Below, in pieces: positions 20,601 through 29,274 of a stretch of DNA of 37,913 nucleotides. The stretch spans positions 1-37,913 of the forward strand of contig QOQC01000009.1 of the NCBI GenBank assembly GCA_003331365.1, in the 5' to 3' direction. The number at the start of each line of letters is the position of its first letter. The stretch's first letter is position 1. The translations under genes and the position numbers were made by a program. Origin of the DNA: Flavobacteriales bacterium (GTDB lineage: Bacteria > Bacteroidota > Bacteroidia > Flavobacteriales_D > Crocinitomicaceae). The notes beneath the pieces are model-generated. The model ran no database searches. It saw only the letters and a list, made by a program, of their open reading frames with translations, and had not been told where the DNA came from.

Positions 20601-21351
20601 TAATCTCAACCTCACCACTTGCAGGAGCAACAAATTTAAACCATGAAGAAGATGAATTATTTGAAACATCACCACCTCTTGGTTCGTTATTTTCAAGTGA
20701 ATTACTAGAACATACAGCGATGTCATAAGTGGTATTTGTATTGAATTCTAAGGCATCACAAATATTGTCAGGGAGTAAGGTTACAGCACCAGCACCAATC
20801 GTAAATACTTCGAATTGAATAGTGTAAGTTTGCGTCCCGCAACCGCTGCTCCCAGATGCAGAATAGGTGAGCACTCCGCTACTCCCTCCGACTGGAGGAA
20901 CAGGAATACTTGCACTTTGTACACCAGTTCTTAACTCCGAGAATAAACCGGTTAAGTCCCAATTGAAAAATGGGTCGTCATTCTCATATCCTTGCCAAGT
21001 TATATCAATTTGTGTTGGCACGTCAGCAGGACAGGCATATAAATGGTTGAAAAAAACAGAATTAACCGTATTATTCCATGGACCGTTATTGCCATTTTGA
21101 TATTGAAAGTTAAAATCACCTGTTAATCCAAAGGCCGCTGGATTATTGTTAGTATAACCCAGTGTGTTGTCTGTAGCACCATACTCAAATGAAAAATCAG
21201 AGTCATTGAACCATCCATCACAATCAATATTGTTACTGATTTGAACGCTCACCAACTGAACTTGAACGACGGCTTGAGAAAAAGCATGAAGACCTAAAAA
21301 AGAAAAAATGGCGAAAAATGCCAATTTTGGATACTTGGAGTTTATTGTCAT
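17614..21351 (-). CDS. Large secreted protein with gliding-motility-associated C-terminal (T9SS type B sorting) domain
   Basis: 1245 aa; C-terminus 'ISNILTPNDDGKNDTWKV...VKIFNRWGEVVFET.DYNNDWGGTRNGDVLPDGVYFYSI'; lies 6 nt upstream of the PorP/SprF gene. Confidence 0.92.
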   Translation of the reverse strand: MTINSKYPKLAFFAIFSFLGLHAFSQAVVQVQLVSVQISNNIDCDGWFNDSDFSFEYGATDNTLGYTNNNPAAFGLTGDFNFQYQNGNNGPWNNTVNSVFFNHLYACPADVPTQIDITWQGYENDDPFFNWDLTGLFSELRTGVQSASIPVPPVGGSSGVLTYSASGSSGCGTQTYTIQFEVFTIGAGAVTLLPDNICDALEFNTNTTYDIAVCSSNSLENNEPRGGDVSNNSSSSWFKFVAPASGEVEITTDLGGTEVGTYFQLYHAADGGDCVTGIQPITGTLLKDKFEYLSHIEFSDGIDALGLDPEAQLSFDACDPIPFFSYTKLIANETYYVQLTTDGNESGMVQVRVNDLGGSPASGDDIPCLSSNVIVGNNAISSLSGDTPSTTIDFGCAFDGGNDAAETGTPHGNNDPTNYHAYDYDHPSFNNPVMNESVWLKFNAPNSGRIVFEADYQSVLYGENNALFGYDKRFAPGIPSDYSCANLEFMNEDEGGVNGFFGGDESAVISTLCLEPGYDYYGMIDPSNNLTPLSTQEIYGWLYDPSVSDPSFNSPGNDILCLTLQDTLYEVPVILAGTNPTFQAVSGSNVLACKEYLAGEPNAAFNQSERADQTVWHYFTAPPSGAVEISIRAYVGMDTVRYNIYELLNGTDCYGGLQPATYTEDGTQNTPVITPVITGSAGYDGNQESSCCMEPGTLYAIQIDGGSPGDEGQYIIEYILEVESDAGEPEVTLANGNNIQITDLDTAFICFGDAFTPNVMLDGIGESTASFPDCLDSGFVIHNLETLPSPVPNNGFETAIIDFIQGSGSFTNDSDGTGTNGNPLFNAVYYLSAAADLPLGWGQFVCNTSDAGPGMPVVYLEQLDPAYSYDNATCTVTFIANGGLNGFYGTSYDFTITGPTGDVVETGQINPGAAYTYLAPIAGFYTVDITDGACSTSFTYDASNCNNPCVPVTNSINVEICDGETIFLEGADQSEAGTYTDLFITSAGCDSTVITTLTILPHEETNNEYTICEGSSIQVGTSSYDSEGVYSDTLQNINGCDSIVNSVIFVLPEITASDEATICMGGSFDYNGTILTEEGVYTETFTTPSGCDSTVYLSLFVTEPPYGYEAATICDDSIFVFGSNQLTESGIYFDTIQSADGCDSIIRLELSVIDCSVDLQISNILTPNDDGKNDTWKVNDPPQIMGCNVKIFNRWGEVVFETTDYNNDWGGTRNGDVLPDGVYFYSITCSDIEYTGSINLLRFKK
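17880..18480 (-). repeat. Tandem roughly 50-aa 'ICxG...GxYxDT...GCDS' repeats in the type B cargo protein
   Basis: Four successive units: ICDGETIFLEG...GCDSTV, ICEGSSIQVG...GCDSIV, ICMGGSFDYNG...GCDSTV, ICDDSIFVFG...GCDSII. Boundaries approximate. Confidence 0.8.
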
Positions 21352-21439
21352 AAATATAGTTTAGCGGTTAGTGAAACTAACAGTGCTAATATACTATAAT
21401 TTTCAAATATTCAAGAAAAAAACAAGCCTATATGAGCAA

Positions 21440-22708
21440 TTAAAGAAGCATTGAAAAGGGATTCTCTAAGGCACTTTTAAATGTTTGTAAAAAAGCTGCT
21501 CCAGTTGCACCATCTACGACTCTGTGGTCGCATGAAAGTGTAACCTTCATAACATGTCCTGGTTGTAGGTTTCCGTTTTTAACCACTGCTTTTTCTTTAA
21601 TTCCTCCCACAGCTAAAATGCAACTATCTGGAGGGTTTACAATGGCCGTAAATGTATCGATGCCAAACATTCCTAAATTGGAAATTGTAAATGTATTTCC
21701 TTCCCAATCACTGGGTTGAAGTTTTTTATCTTTCGCTTTCTGGGCAAAGCTTTTGACCTCTGCAGATATTTCCATAAGGCCCTTGGTATCCGCAAATTTG
21801 ATTACTGGTACAAGAAGTCCATCCTCTACGGCTACAGCCACACCGATATGCACATGCTCGTTTCTTCTGATGAAGTCACCCATCCATGCACTATTTACAT
21901 TTGGATGCTGTCTTAAAGCAAAAGCTACTGCCTTAATCACCATATCATTAAAGGACACTTTAACACCTTCTTGAGCGTTCATTACTTTTCGGGATGATAC
22001 GGCATTATCCATATCAATGTCAAGGGTTAAATAGAAATGTGGTGCCGTAAACTTGCTATCGGATAGTCTTTTCGCAATGGTTTTGCGCATCTGGCTTACA
22101 GTTTCATCTCTAAACGATTCTTGACCTACTGGAGCTCTTTGTATTTGACTATTTGCCGGAGTAAAAGGTCTGTAATGATCGATATCTCTTTTAATTACTC
22201 TGCCATTTTCACCAGAACCTTGAATGGCACTTAGATCGATTCCTTTTTCTTTGGCAAGTTTTTTTGCCAAAGGTGAAGCAAAAACTCGCTCATTTGAATC
22301 AATGACTGTAGTGCTTACTGGAGCTTTGTGTTGTTCAACTTGTGCCACTGGAGTTGGAGCAGGAATGGGCTGAGTTTCAACTAATGGAGTAGGTGTGGCA
22401 TCTTCATTGCTCTTATCAGCTTTTTCATCTGGAGCCACAGCTGAACTCAAAATTTCCTCAATATCATCTCCTTTTTCTCCGATTACCGCTAGTACAGAAT
22501 TTACAGGTGCTGCTTTACCTACCTCAACACCGATATGTAACAAAACCCCATCATAGAAAGATTCAAATTCCATAGTGGCTTTATCTGTTTCAATTTCAGC
22601 CAGGATATCTCCTTCTTTTACTTCATCACCTATTTTTTTATTCCAGGCAGCCACCACTCCTTCAGTCATGGTGTCACTTAATTTAGGCATGTAAACAATT
22701 TCGGCCAT
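21440..22708 (-). CDS. pdhC: Pyruvate dehydrogenase complex dihydrolipoamide acetyltransferase (E2)
   Basis: 422 aa; lipoyl domain 'IETDKATMEFES', E3-binding 'ASPLAKKLAKEKGIDL..IQGSGENGRVIKRDI', catalytic 'LSCDHRVVDGA'. Confidence 0.95.
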   Translation of the reverse strand: MAEIVYMPKLSDTMTEGVVAAWNKKIGDEVKEGDILAEIETDKATMEFESFYDGVLLHIGVEVGKAAPVNSVLAVIGEKGDDIEEILSSAVAPDEKADKSNEDATPTPLVETQPIPAPTPVAQVEQHKAPVSTTVIDSNERVFASPLAKKLAKEKGIDLSAIQGSGENGRVIKRDIDHYRPFTPANSQIQRAPVGQESFRDETVSQMRKTIAKRLSDSKFTAPHFYLTLDIDMDNAVSSRKVMNAQEGVKVSFNDMVIKAVAFALRQHPNVNSAWMGDFIRRNEHVHIGVAVAVEDGLLVPVIKFADTKGLMEISAEVKSFAQKAKDKKLQPSDWEGNTFTISNLGMFGIDTFTAIVNPPDSCILAVGGIKEKAVVKNGNLQPGHVMKVTLSCDHRVVDGATGAAFLQTFKSALENPFSMLL

Positions 22709-22726
22709 TCTAATTTTTCTTAATGA

Positions 22727-23770
22727 TTAATATTCTTTGATATATGGATAATCCTTTTGGATATAAACATCTTCATATAATTCTTCAGCATCAGGGTAGG
22801 GCGATTCCTCTGCAAACTTTACAGATTCTACAACCTCTTTTTTTACCCAATCATTTATTTCTTCAATTTCCTTTTCCTTCAACCACTTGTTTTCTTTAAT
22901 GGTATCCAATACATGGAGAATGGGATCTTGTTCAATCCATTCAGTCACCTCGTCTTTTGTTCGGTATTTTTGAGGATCAGACATTGAATGTCCCTTATAT
23001 CTGTATGTTCTGATATCCAATAGGGTAGGACCACCATCATTTCTTGCTCTTTTCGCTGCTTCTTCAATAGCATTGTGAACGTCTTCTGGTCTCATACCAT
23101 TCACCACTTTTGAAGGCATGTCATAGGAAAGACCAATTTTTGATAAATCTGTAACATTTGTTGTACGTTGCACAGACGTTCCCATGGCATAGTTGTTATT
23201 TTCAATGATGAAAACAACAGGTAATTTCCACATCATGGCCATATTAAAAGTTTCATGTAATGCACCTTGTCGTACTGCTCCGTCACCCATGGATACAAAG
23301 GCAACATTTTTAGTCCCCTTATATTTTTCAGCAAAGCCGACTCCCGCACCCATAGCAATTTGTGCTCCTACAATACCATGTCCTCCCATAAAGTTTTTAG
23401 ACTTATCGAAAAAGTGCATAGATCCACCTTTACCCTTAGAACATCCTGTTTTGCGTCCATAAAGCTCTGCCATTAATACTCTTGGATCAGTTCCAAGTGC
23501 TATAGGATGACCGTGATCGCGATATGCGGTCATGTGTTTGTCTCCTGGCTCACAAGCACTTGCTGTACCAACGACTATGGCTTCTTGCCCAATATATAAA
23601 TGACAAAATCCTCCAAATTTTTGTTGAATGTAGAGCTGACCTGTCTTTTCTTCAAATTTTCTAATCAAAAGCATATCCTTATACCATTTGATGTAGGTTT
23701 CTTTTGAAAACTTGCCTTTGCTGTTCTTTTGAACGGAAGGGGATTTTTTCTGTTTTGTTTTGGTCGCCAT
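22727..23770 (-). CDS. pdhA: Pyruvate dehydrogenase E1 component subunit alpha
   Basis: 'GDKHMTAYRDHGHPIALG', 'GDGAVRQGALHETFNMAMMWKLPVVFIIENNNYAMGT'. ATG at 23770 preferred over the TTG at 23779. Confidence 0.95.
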   Translation of the reverse strand: MATKTKQKKSPSVQKNSKGKFSKETYIKWYKDMLLIRKFEEKTGQLYIQQKFGGFCHLYIGQEAIVVGTASACEPGDKHMTAYRDHGHPIALGTDPRVLMAELYGRKTGCSKGKGGSMHFFDKSKNFMGGHGIVGAQIAMGAGVGFAEKYKGTKNVAFVSMGDGAVRQGALHETFNMAMMWKLPVVFIIENNNYAMGTSVQRTTNVTDLSKIGLSYDMPSKVVNGMRPEDVHNAIEEAAKRARNDGGPTLLDIRTYRYKGHSMSDPQKYRTKDEVTEWIEQDPILHVLDTIKENKWLKEKEIEEINDWVKKEVVESVKFAEESPYPDAEELYEDVYIQKDYPYIKEY

Positions 23771-23791
23771 TTGAATCAAATTTTTACATCA

Positions 23792-23799
23792 CAAATATA
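23792..23799 (-). promoter_or_regulatory. -7 promoter element (TATATTTG) for pdhA-pdhC
   Basis: Minus-strand TATATTTG 21 nt upstream of the ATG. Confidence 0.55.
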
Positions 23800-23834
23800 G
23801 AAATGAATTTCTATATTTTAACTAATTGTCATAT

Positions 23835-24707
23835 TTACACTAAGGGTTCCTTTTCAAGTGTCTTTTTTGAATCACTTTTCCGTAGTGCAGAATAGATCAA
23901 ATATATTCCGAATAATACAAAGGGTATACTGAGCATTTGCCCGGTATTAATAAGTAAAACCTCATCTCTAGCCGTTTGACCCACTTTAAAAAATTCTACA
24001 ATAAATCGCGCGCCGAAAATCAGGATTAAAAAACTTCCAAATATGAGTCCTGGTTTTTTCCAAGCATCCTTTTTCCAAAAAAGAAACATCAATATACCGA
24101 AGGCCAAAAGATAACATATGGATTCATAAAGCTGTGCTGGATGCCGTGGAGTTGCATCATACATTTTGGTTGTTGAGTTCCAGTACTGATGAAATTTAAA
24201 GGCCCACGGAACATCAGTTGGGTGTCCAACGATTTCGTGATTTACTAAATTTCCTAATCTAATAAATGTGCCTCCAATGGCAATAGGAGCGGAGATGCGG
24301 TCTAAAATCCAAAGAAAAGGTTTTTGAACAGTCTTTTTTGAGAAAATATAAAGGCCTATCAAAATCATTATGGCCGCGCCATGACTCGCTAAACCTCCTT
24401 CCCAAACCTTTAGAATATTGATCGGGTGTGAAAAATAGCCTTCAATAAGCCTTCCGTCGACTACCTCATCAAAATATGGTCCATAAAAAAATACATGACC
24501 TAGTCTTGCACCCACTATAGTGCCAATAATCATGTACATCACCAATTTGTCAAGGGTTTCCTCGCCAATACCCTCTTTTTTAAACATGCGTTTAACTACA
24601 AAATATCCGATGATCAGACCGGTAACGAATAATAATCCATACCAGTTAGGTGTTTTCCACCCTTCAATGAGTTCAGGAGTTACAGTCCAGTCAATAGCTA
24701 AAATCAC
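23835..24707 (-). CDS. lgt: Prolipoprotein diacylglyceryl transferase
   Basis: 290 aa multi-TM; 'GARLGHVFFYGPYF', 'GGLASHGAAI', 'RLGNLVNHEIVGHPTD', 'RHPAQLYES'. GTG start abuts the trhO stop (TAAGTG). Confidence 0.95.
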   Translation of the reverse strand: MILAIDWTVTPELIEGWKTPNWYGLLFVTGLIIGYFVVKRMFKKEGIGEETLDKLVMYMIIGTIVGARLGHVFFYGPYFDEVVDGRLIEGYFSHPINILKVWEGGLASHGAAIMILIGLYIFSKKTVQKPFLWILDRISAPIAIGGTFIRLGNLVNHEIVGHPTDVPWAFKFHQYWNSTTKMYDATPRHPAQLYESICYLLAFGILMFLFWKKDAWKKPGLIFGSFLILIFGARFIVEFFKVGQTARDEVLLINTGQMLSIPFVLFGIYLIYSALRKSDSKKTLEKEPLV

Positions 24708-25790
24708 TTATTTGTTTTTTTTATTTGTGTCCAAAGATATGTGTTTTTCTTTGTTGGACTTAAACTTCAAATGTTTCGAACGACCTTTTTTAAATATTTG
24801 ATTGCTATTGTCTAAGCCTTTCCTAAGTTCTTTTTGCTTTTCTTCAGGTAAATTATGTATTTCTTGGCATTCCTTTGAGCAGCAATTTTCAAATGAATCC
24901 TTACAGCCGTCACATTGTATGAATAGCAAATGACATGCGTTATTGAGACAATTTGTATGTGTGTCTGCTGGCTCTCCACATTGATGACAAACCGAGATAA
25001 TGTCATCTGAAATGCGCTCGCCCCGCCTTTCATCAAAAACAAAATTTTTGCCAATGAATTTATTTTCAAGACCTTGCTTTTTGGCGTCATGGGCATACTT
25101 AATAATGCCTCCTTCTAACTGATGCACATTTTTGAAACCCTTATACTTAAAGTAGGCCGAAGCTTTTTCACAACGAATCCCACCTGTGCAATACATTACA
25201 ATGTTTTTATTTTCATTTCCCTTAAGTATGGTTTCTTCAATATGCGGGAGTGAATCTCTAAATGTGTCTACATCTGGTAGAATAGCTCCCTTGAAATGAC
25301 CCACCTCAGACTCATAGTGATTTCTGAAATCTATAAGCATTGTTCCTGGATCATCCGTTAATTTATTGAATTCCTCAGCGTTAAGATGTATGCCCTTTTT
25401 TGTGACATCAAAAGTTTCATCATTCAATCCATCAGCGAGAATTTTATTTCTCACCTTTATTTTTAGTTTAAGAAAAGGAAACTCCGCTTCTGCCTCGTCA
25501 AAAGCATAATTTAGTCGAACACCATTTAGGAAATCTATACTGTATAATTGTTCCCGAAATTCCGGTAATACTTTGGTGGGAACAGCAATTTGAGAATTAA
25601 TACCTTCATGAGCGATATATGTTCTACCAACAACATCTAATTTTGACCACATGACAAAAAGATGGTCTCTGAATAAGCTAGGATTCGCTATTTTGGCATA
25701 TGTATAGAAGGAAATCGTAACATATTCGTGTCCAATATCACGAAGCTGAAGTTCCAATTCCTCCTTATTTAATTTATTCCACAGTTGCAT
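24708..25790 (-). CDS. trhO: Rhodanese-related tRNA uridine 5-oxyacetic/hydroxylation protein TrhO (YceA family)
   Basis: 360 aa; 'YIAHEGINSQIAVP', 'MYCTGGIRCEKASAYFKYKGFKNVHQLEGGII', Cys-rich C-terminus. Confidence 0.92.
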   Translation of the reverse strand: MQLWNKLNKEELELQLRDIGHEYVTISFYTYAKIANPSLFRDHLFVMWSKLDVVGRTYIAHEGINSQIAVPTKVLPEFREQLYSIDFLNGVRLNYAFDEAEAEFPFLKLKIKVRNKILADGLNDETFDVTKKGIHLNAEEFNKLTDDPGTMLIDFRNHYESEVGHFKGAILPDVDTFRDSLPHIEETILKGNENKNIVMYCTGGIRCEKASAYFKYKGFKNVHQLEGGIIKYAHDAKKQGLENKFIGKNFVFDERRGERISDDIISVCHQCGEPADTHTNCLNNACHLLFIQCDGCKDSFENCCSKECQEIHNLPEEKQKELRKGLDNSNQIFKKGRSKHLKFKSNKEKHISLDTNKKNK

Positions 25791-25816
25791 GCTATGTTGA
25801 TTAAATAATTAGGACA

Positions 25817-25824
25817 CAAATTTA
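25817..25824 (-). promoter_or_regulatory. -7 promoter element (TAAATTTG) for trhO-lgt
   Basis: Minus-strand TAAATTTG about 26 nt upstream of the ATG. Confidence 0.5.
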
Positions 25825-25865
25825 TAGACTAATATGCAGATTAAAAAATCAATTGGTTCAGCTTT

Positions 25866-27020
25866 TTAATACTTGGTGAATTGTTGAACTTCCGTATCAA
25901 TTTGAAGAAAATACAATGATGGTTCTAAATCTGAAATATCGATTTGTTGAGATTTATTGTCTATGATTCCTGATCTGATAATTTTCCCTTGCATTGTGAG
26001 AATAAGAAATTTTTGAATGCCATTTCCATTATACTCAATCGTTATTTTTTCTTTCGAAGGGTTTGGGTAAAGTTTCATTTTTAATTGGTCCATTTCCAAA
26101 TTACTTAGATTTAAATCAATTATTGGATATCTGAAAACACCTTTAGTATTTGTTGCCGCCAAAATGTAATTTGAGTTGATTTCTATATCGAAAATAGTTT
26201 CATCCAATAAGCCATTATTGAGTGCAGTCCAGTTGTCTCCATTATCTATGGAATAATAAACTCCGGAACCAAAAGAACCTGCAAAAATCAATTGATTATT
26301 ACTTGCAAACCCTCTGTAAGTTCCAGTTGACAGACCTCCACTGAGAAGCTCCCAGCTATTGCCAAAGTCAGTTGATCTGAAGACACCAGTACCAATCTGA
26401 CCACCAGCAAACAGCGTGTTTCCTTTACTTTCAATTGCTCTAAAATTGCTTGAACTCAGTCCATTATTTACACTTATCCAGGTATCACCAAAATCTACAC
26501 TTTTAAAGATTCCGTTTCCATTGGTGCCAACGAAAAGGGTGTCAGCAATATTTGTAACACACCTACTGTCTTCTCCATCCATTCCAGCCGATTCCCAATT
26601 TTCGCCCTGGTCATTGCTTTTAAAGACCCCATTTGGAGTGCCTACAAATAAATAGCTATTTACCGAAATCATGCCGTGGCATAGTAGTGAAGGAAGTCCA
26701 TCGCTTTTTGAAATCCAGCTTGTTCCAAAATTATCACTTCTGAAAACTCCTTGACTTGTGCAGGTATATACATAGTCATTGTCATGCGTATATCCTCTAG
26801 TTGGTCCAAAATCATCATTTCCTGCATTTGCAAAGGAATAAGTAGCTGATTCATCCGTTGATAAATAGGATCCAGTTGCTCCACCCGCAAAATCATGGTT
26901 ATTTACACTTCGAAGAGCCTGTATATTAAGGTTTTCTGTCCCTATTGATTGTTCCCATTGGGAAAAAACGAAATTTGATGAACAAAGAATCGTCAATGAT
27001 ATAAGTGTTTTTATTTTCAT
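25866..27020 (-). CDS. Secreted BNR/sortilin-like beta-propeller protein with T9SS type A sorting domain
   Basis: 384 aa; repeated 'GVFRSDNFGTSW', 'GVFKSNDQGENW', 'GIFKSVDFGDTW', 'GVFRSTDFGNSW', 'GVYYSIDNGDNW'; 'LYPNPSKEKITIEY' C-terminus. Confidence 0.85.
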   Translation of the reverse strand: MKIKTLISLTILCSSNFVFSQWEQSIGTENLNIQALRSVNNHDFAGGATGSYLSTDESATYSFANAGNDDFGPTRGYTHDNDYVYTCTSQGVFRSDNFGTSWISKSDGLPSLLCHGMISVNSYLFVGTPNGVFKSNDQGENWESAGMDGEDSRCVTNIADTLFVGTNGNGIFKSVDFGDTWISVNNGLSSSNFRAIESKGNTLFAGGQIGTGVFRSTDFGNSWELLSGGLSTGTYRGFASNNQLIFAGSFGSGVYYSIDNGDNWTALNNGLLDETIFDIEINSNYILAATNTKGVFRYPIIDLNLSNLEMDQLKMKLYPNPSKEKITIEYNGNGIQKFLILTMQGKIIRSGIIDNKSQQIDISDLEPSLYFLQIDTEVQQFTKY

Positions 27021-27087
27021 ATAATAATTTACCTTATTTGATTGTTCTCATCATAAAAGGTTTAATAGAAAGCCAGAATAATTAATA

Positions 27088-27894
27088 TTATACAGCAACG
27101 TTATGCGTTCGTAAGGCATCATTCAATGAAGTCTTAAGATCCGTTGAGGCTTTTCGTAGACCAATAATGAGTGCGCAAGGGACCTGATAATCTCCCGCTG
27201 GGAATTTTTTAGTGTATGAACCTGGAATAACGACACTTCTTTCCGGTACATAGCCTCTGATTTCTTTTGGTTCATTTCCTGTAACGTCAATGATTTTTGT
27301 TGATTTTGTTAAAACCACATTTGCACCAAGAACAGCTTCTTTTCCAACTCGAACTCCTTCCACGACTATACAACGTGAACCAATAAATGCCCCGTCTTCA
27401 ACGATCACAGGGGCCGCTTGAAGTGGCTCAAGCACACCTCCAATTCCAACTCCACCACTTAAATGAACATCTCTACCAATTTGAGCACAGCTTCCAACAG
27501 TAGCCCATGTATCAACCATCGTCCCTGAATCTACATAAGCTCCAATATTTACGTATGAGGGCATCATAATAACTCCGGCTGCGACATACGCGCCGTATCT
27601 TGCAATTGCGTGGGGCACCACACGAACTCCAAGCTCTTTATAGTTGGTTTTCAGTGCCATTTTATCATGAAATTCAAATGGACCTACTTCGATAGTTTCC
27701 ATTTGCCGAATCGGAAAATACATTACAACGGCTTTCTTTACCCATTCATTGACTATCCAATCGTCACCTTTCGATTCAGCAACACGAATTCTTCCTTTGT
27801 CAATACCTTCAATTACTTCTTCAATTACTTTGATGGTCGATTGATCTTTCAGAAGTTCACGATTCAACCATGCTTTTTCAATAATTTCTTTCAT
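27088..27894 (-). CDS. dapD: 2,3,4,5-tetrahydropyridine-2,6-dicarboxylate N-succinyltransferase
   Basis: 268 aa; left-handed beta-helix hexapeptides 'VNIGAYVDSGTMVDTWATVGSCAQIGRDVHLSGGVGIGGVLEP'. Confidence 0.96.
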   Translation of the reverse strand: MKEIIEKAWLNRELLKDQSTIKVIEEVIEGIDKGRIRVAESKGDDWIVNEWVKKAVVMYFPIRQMETIEVGPFEFHDKMALKTNYKELGVRVVPHAIARYGAYVAAGVIMMPSYVNIGAYVDSGTMVDTWATVGSCAQIGRDVHLSGGVGIGGVLEPLQAAPVIVEDGAFIGSRCIVVEGVRVGKEAVLGANVVLTKSTKIIDVTGNEPKEIRGYVPERSVVIPGSYTKKFPAGDYQVPCALIIGLRKASTDLKTSLNDALRTHNVAV

Positions 27895-27909
27895 TTGATA
27901 CTAAGATAA

Positions 27910-29235
27910 TTAACTGGTAATGATTTTTTCTTCTTTTGGCACTCTAAACAAATAGAAAAGTCCGATAATAAAAAACAATCCAATGGATATCACTGAATAC
28001 CTAATGTCGTCAAATCTCCATTCCGTAAAGGCAAAAAATGCGGTTCCAAGTACTATTCCCAATTTTTCAGAAACATCATAGAATGAAAAATAGCTGGCAT
28101 GATCCGTAGTTTCAGGTAAGTATTTTGAATAGGTTGATCGTGCAATAGATTGAATCCCACCCATGACAAGCCCTACAAAAGACGCTAGAATGTAAAACTC
28201 TGTTGGTGTAGTAATAAAATAGGCACCAAAACATAACAATATCCAAATAAATACGGAGATTTTTAAAGTTGATATATTCCCGATCTTGATGGAAATATTA
28301 GACATTAATTTTGCACCTATTGCAGCAAGAATTTGAATCAAAAGTATGGCAATAATCAGGCCCGTGGTTCCCTCATCTTCTGGCCATTCTATGGCTTTGC
28401 TAGCAAAAATAGTGGCTAAGAGCATTACCGTTTGAACGCCAGAATTAAAAAAGAAAAATGCGTATAAATACTTTTTGAGACGGGTAGTCTGCATAAATTC
28501 TTTGTAAACGATTTTGAGTTCTCTAAAACCCTTCCAGATATAATCAGCTTCAGGTTTCTTTCTGAAGGGATTATTGGGTATTACACGATACGTAATTTGG
28601 GCAAATCCAATCCACCATAAACCGACTAGAATAAAACAATATTTTGTTAAGTGGGGCCCATACCCCATAATCAATCCCAAACATATCAAAAGTAGAATGA
28701 TACTTCCGATGTAACCCATTATAAATCCTCGGGCTGAAATATCATCTTGTTCTTCTAAGGGAGCAATTTCCGGAAGGAAAGCGTTATAAAAAACGAGACT
28801 ACACCAAAAACCAATTGAAGCACACAAGACGGAAATCATGCTGAACTCCATGTAATTTGCATCGAAGAAAAATAAGCTCATGCATGATAGTGAACCGAAA
28901 TAACAGAAAAATTGAAGAAAACGTTTCTTGTTACCCGTATAGTCGGCGATTCCCGAAAGAATTGGTGAAATAAAGCTAACCAGTAAAAAAGAAACGGAGA
29001 TCACTAATGAATATAGTACACTTGGAGAAACATTGTAACCAAAAAAGTCAATGGTGACATCATTGGACTCAATTTCTTTTGCTGTAAGTCCAGTTTCATT
29101 TAGGTAAGTTGCAGTAGTTTGTGCTTCATAAAAAATGGGAAAGATTGCTGTCGAAATAACTAAGCTATATACAGAATTGGCCCAATCGTACATGACCCAA
29201 CCTTTGATGATTTTCTTATCCCCTTTTTGTATCAC
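27910..29235 (-). CDS. MFS transporter, UMF1/Atg22-like
   Basis: 441 aa, 12-TM-like; 'KGWVMYDWANSVYSLVISTAIFPIFYE' is typical of UMF1-family MFS. GTG start. Confidence 0.85.
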   Translation of the reverse strand: MIQKGDKKIIKGWVMYDWANSVYSLVISTAIFPIFYEAQTTATYLNETGLTAKEIESNDVTIDFFGYNVSPSVLYSLVISVSFLLVSFISPILSGIADYTGNKKRFLQFFCYFGSLSCMSLFFFDANYMEFSMISVLCASIGFWCSLVFYNAFLPEIAPLEEQDDISARGFIMGYIGSIILLLICLGLIMGYGPHLTKYCFILVGLWWIGFAQITYRVIPNNPFRKKPEADYIWKGFRELKIVYKEFMQTTRLKKYLYAFFFFNSGVQTVMLLATIFASKAIEWPEDEGTTGLIIAILLIQILAAIGAKLMSNISIKIGNISTLKISVFIWILLCFGAYFITTPTEFYILASFVGLVMGGIQSIARSTYSKYLPETTDHASYFSFYDVSEKLGIVLGTAFFAFTEWRFDDIRYSVISIGLFFIIGLFYLFRVPKEEKIITS

Positions 29236-29274
29236 GTGCTAAAAGTAAAAAAATAAATGATTGCATTTATTCAT

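Noticed and set aside
21344-21359. TATATTTA overlapping the start codon of the 1245-aa protein
   Set aside because: Last base does not match TAnnTTTG, and the TSS would fall inside the CDS; not called as a promoter.
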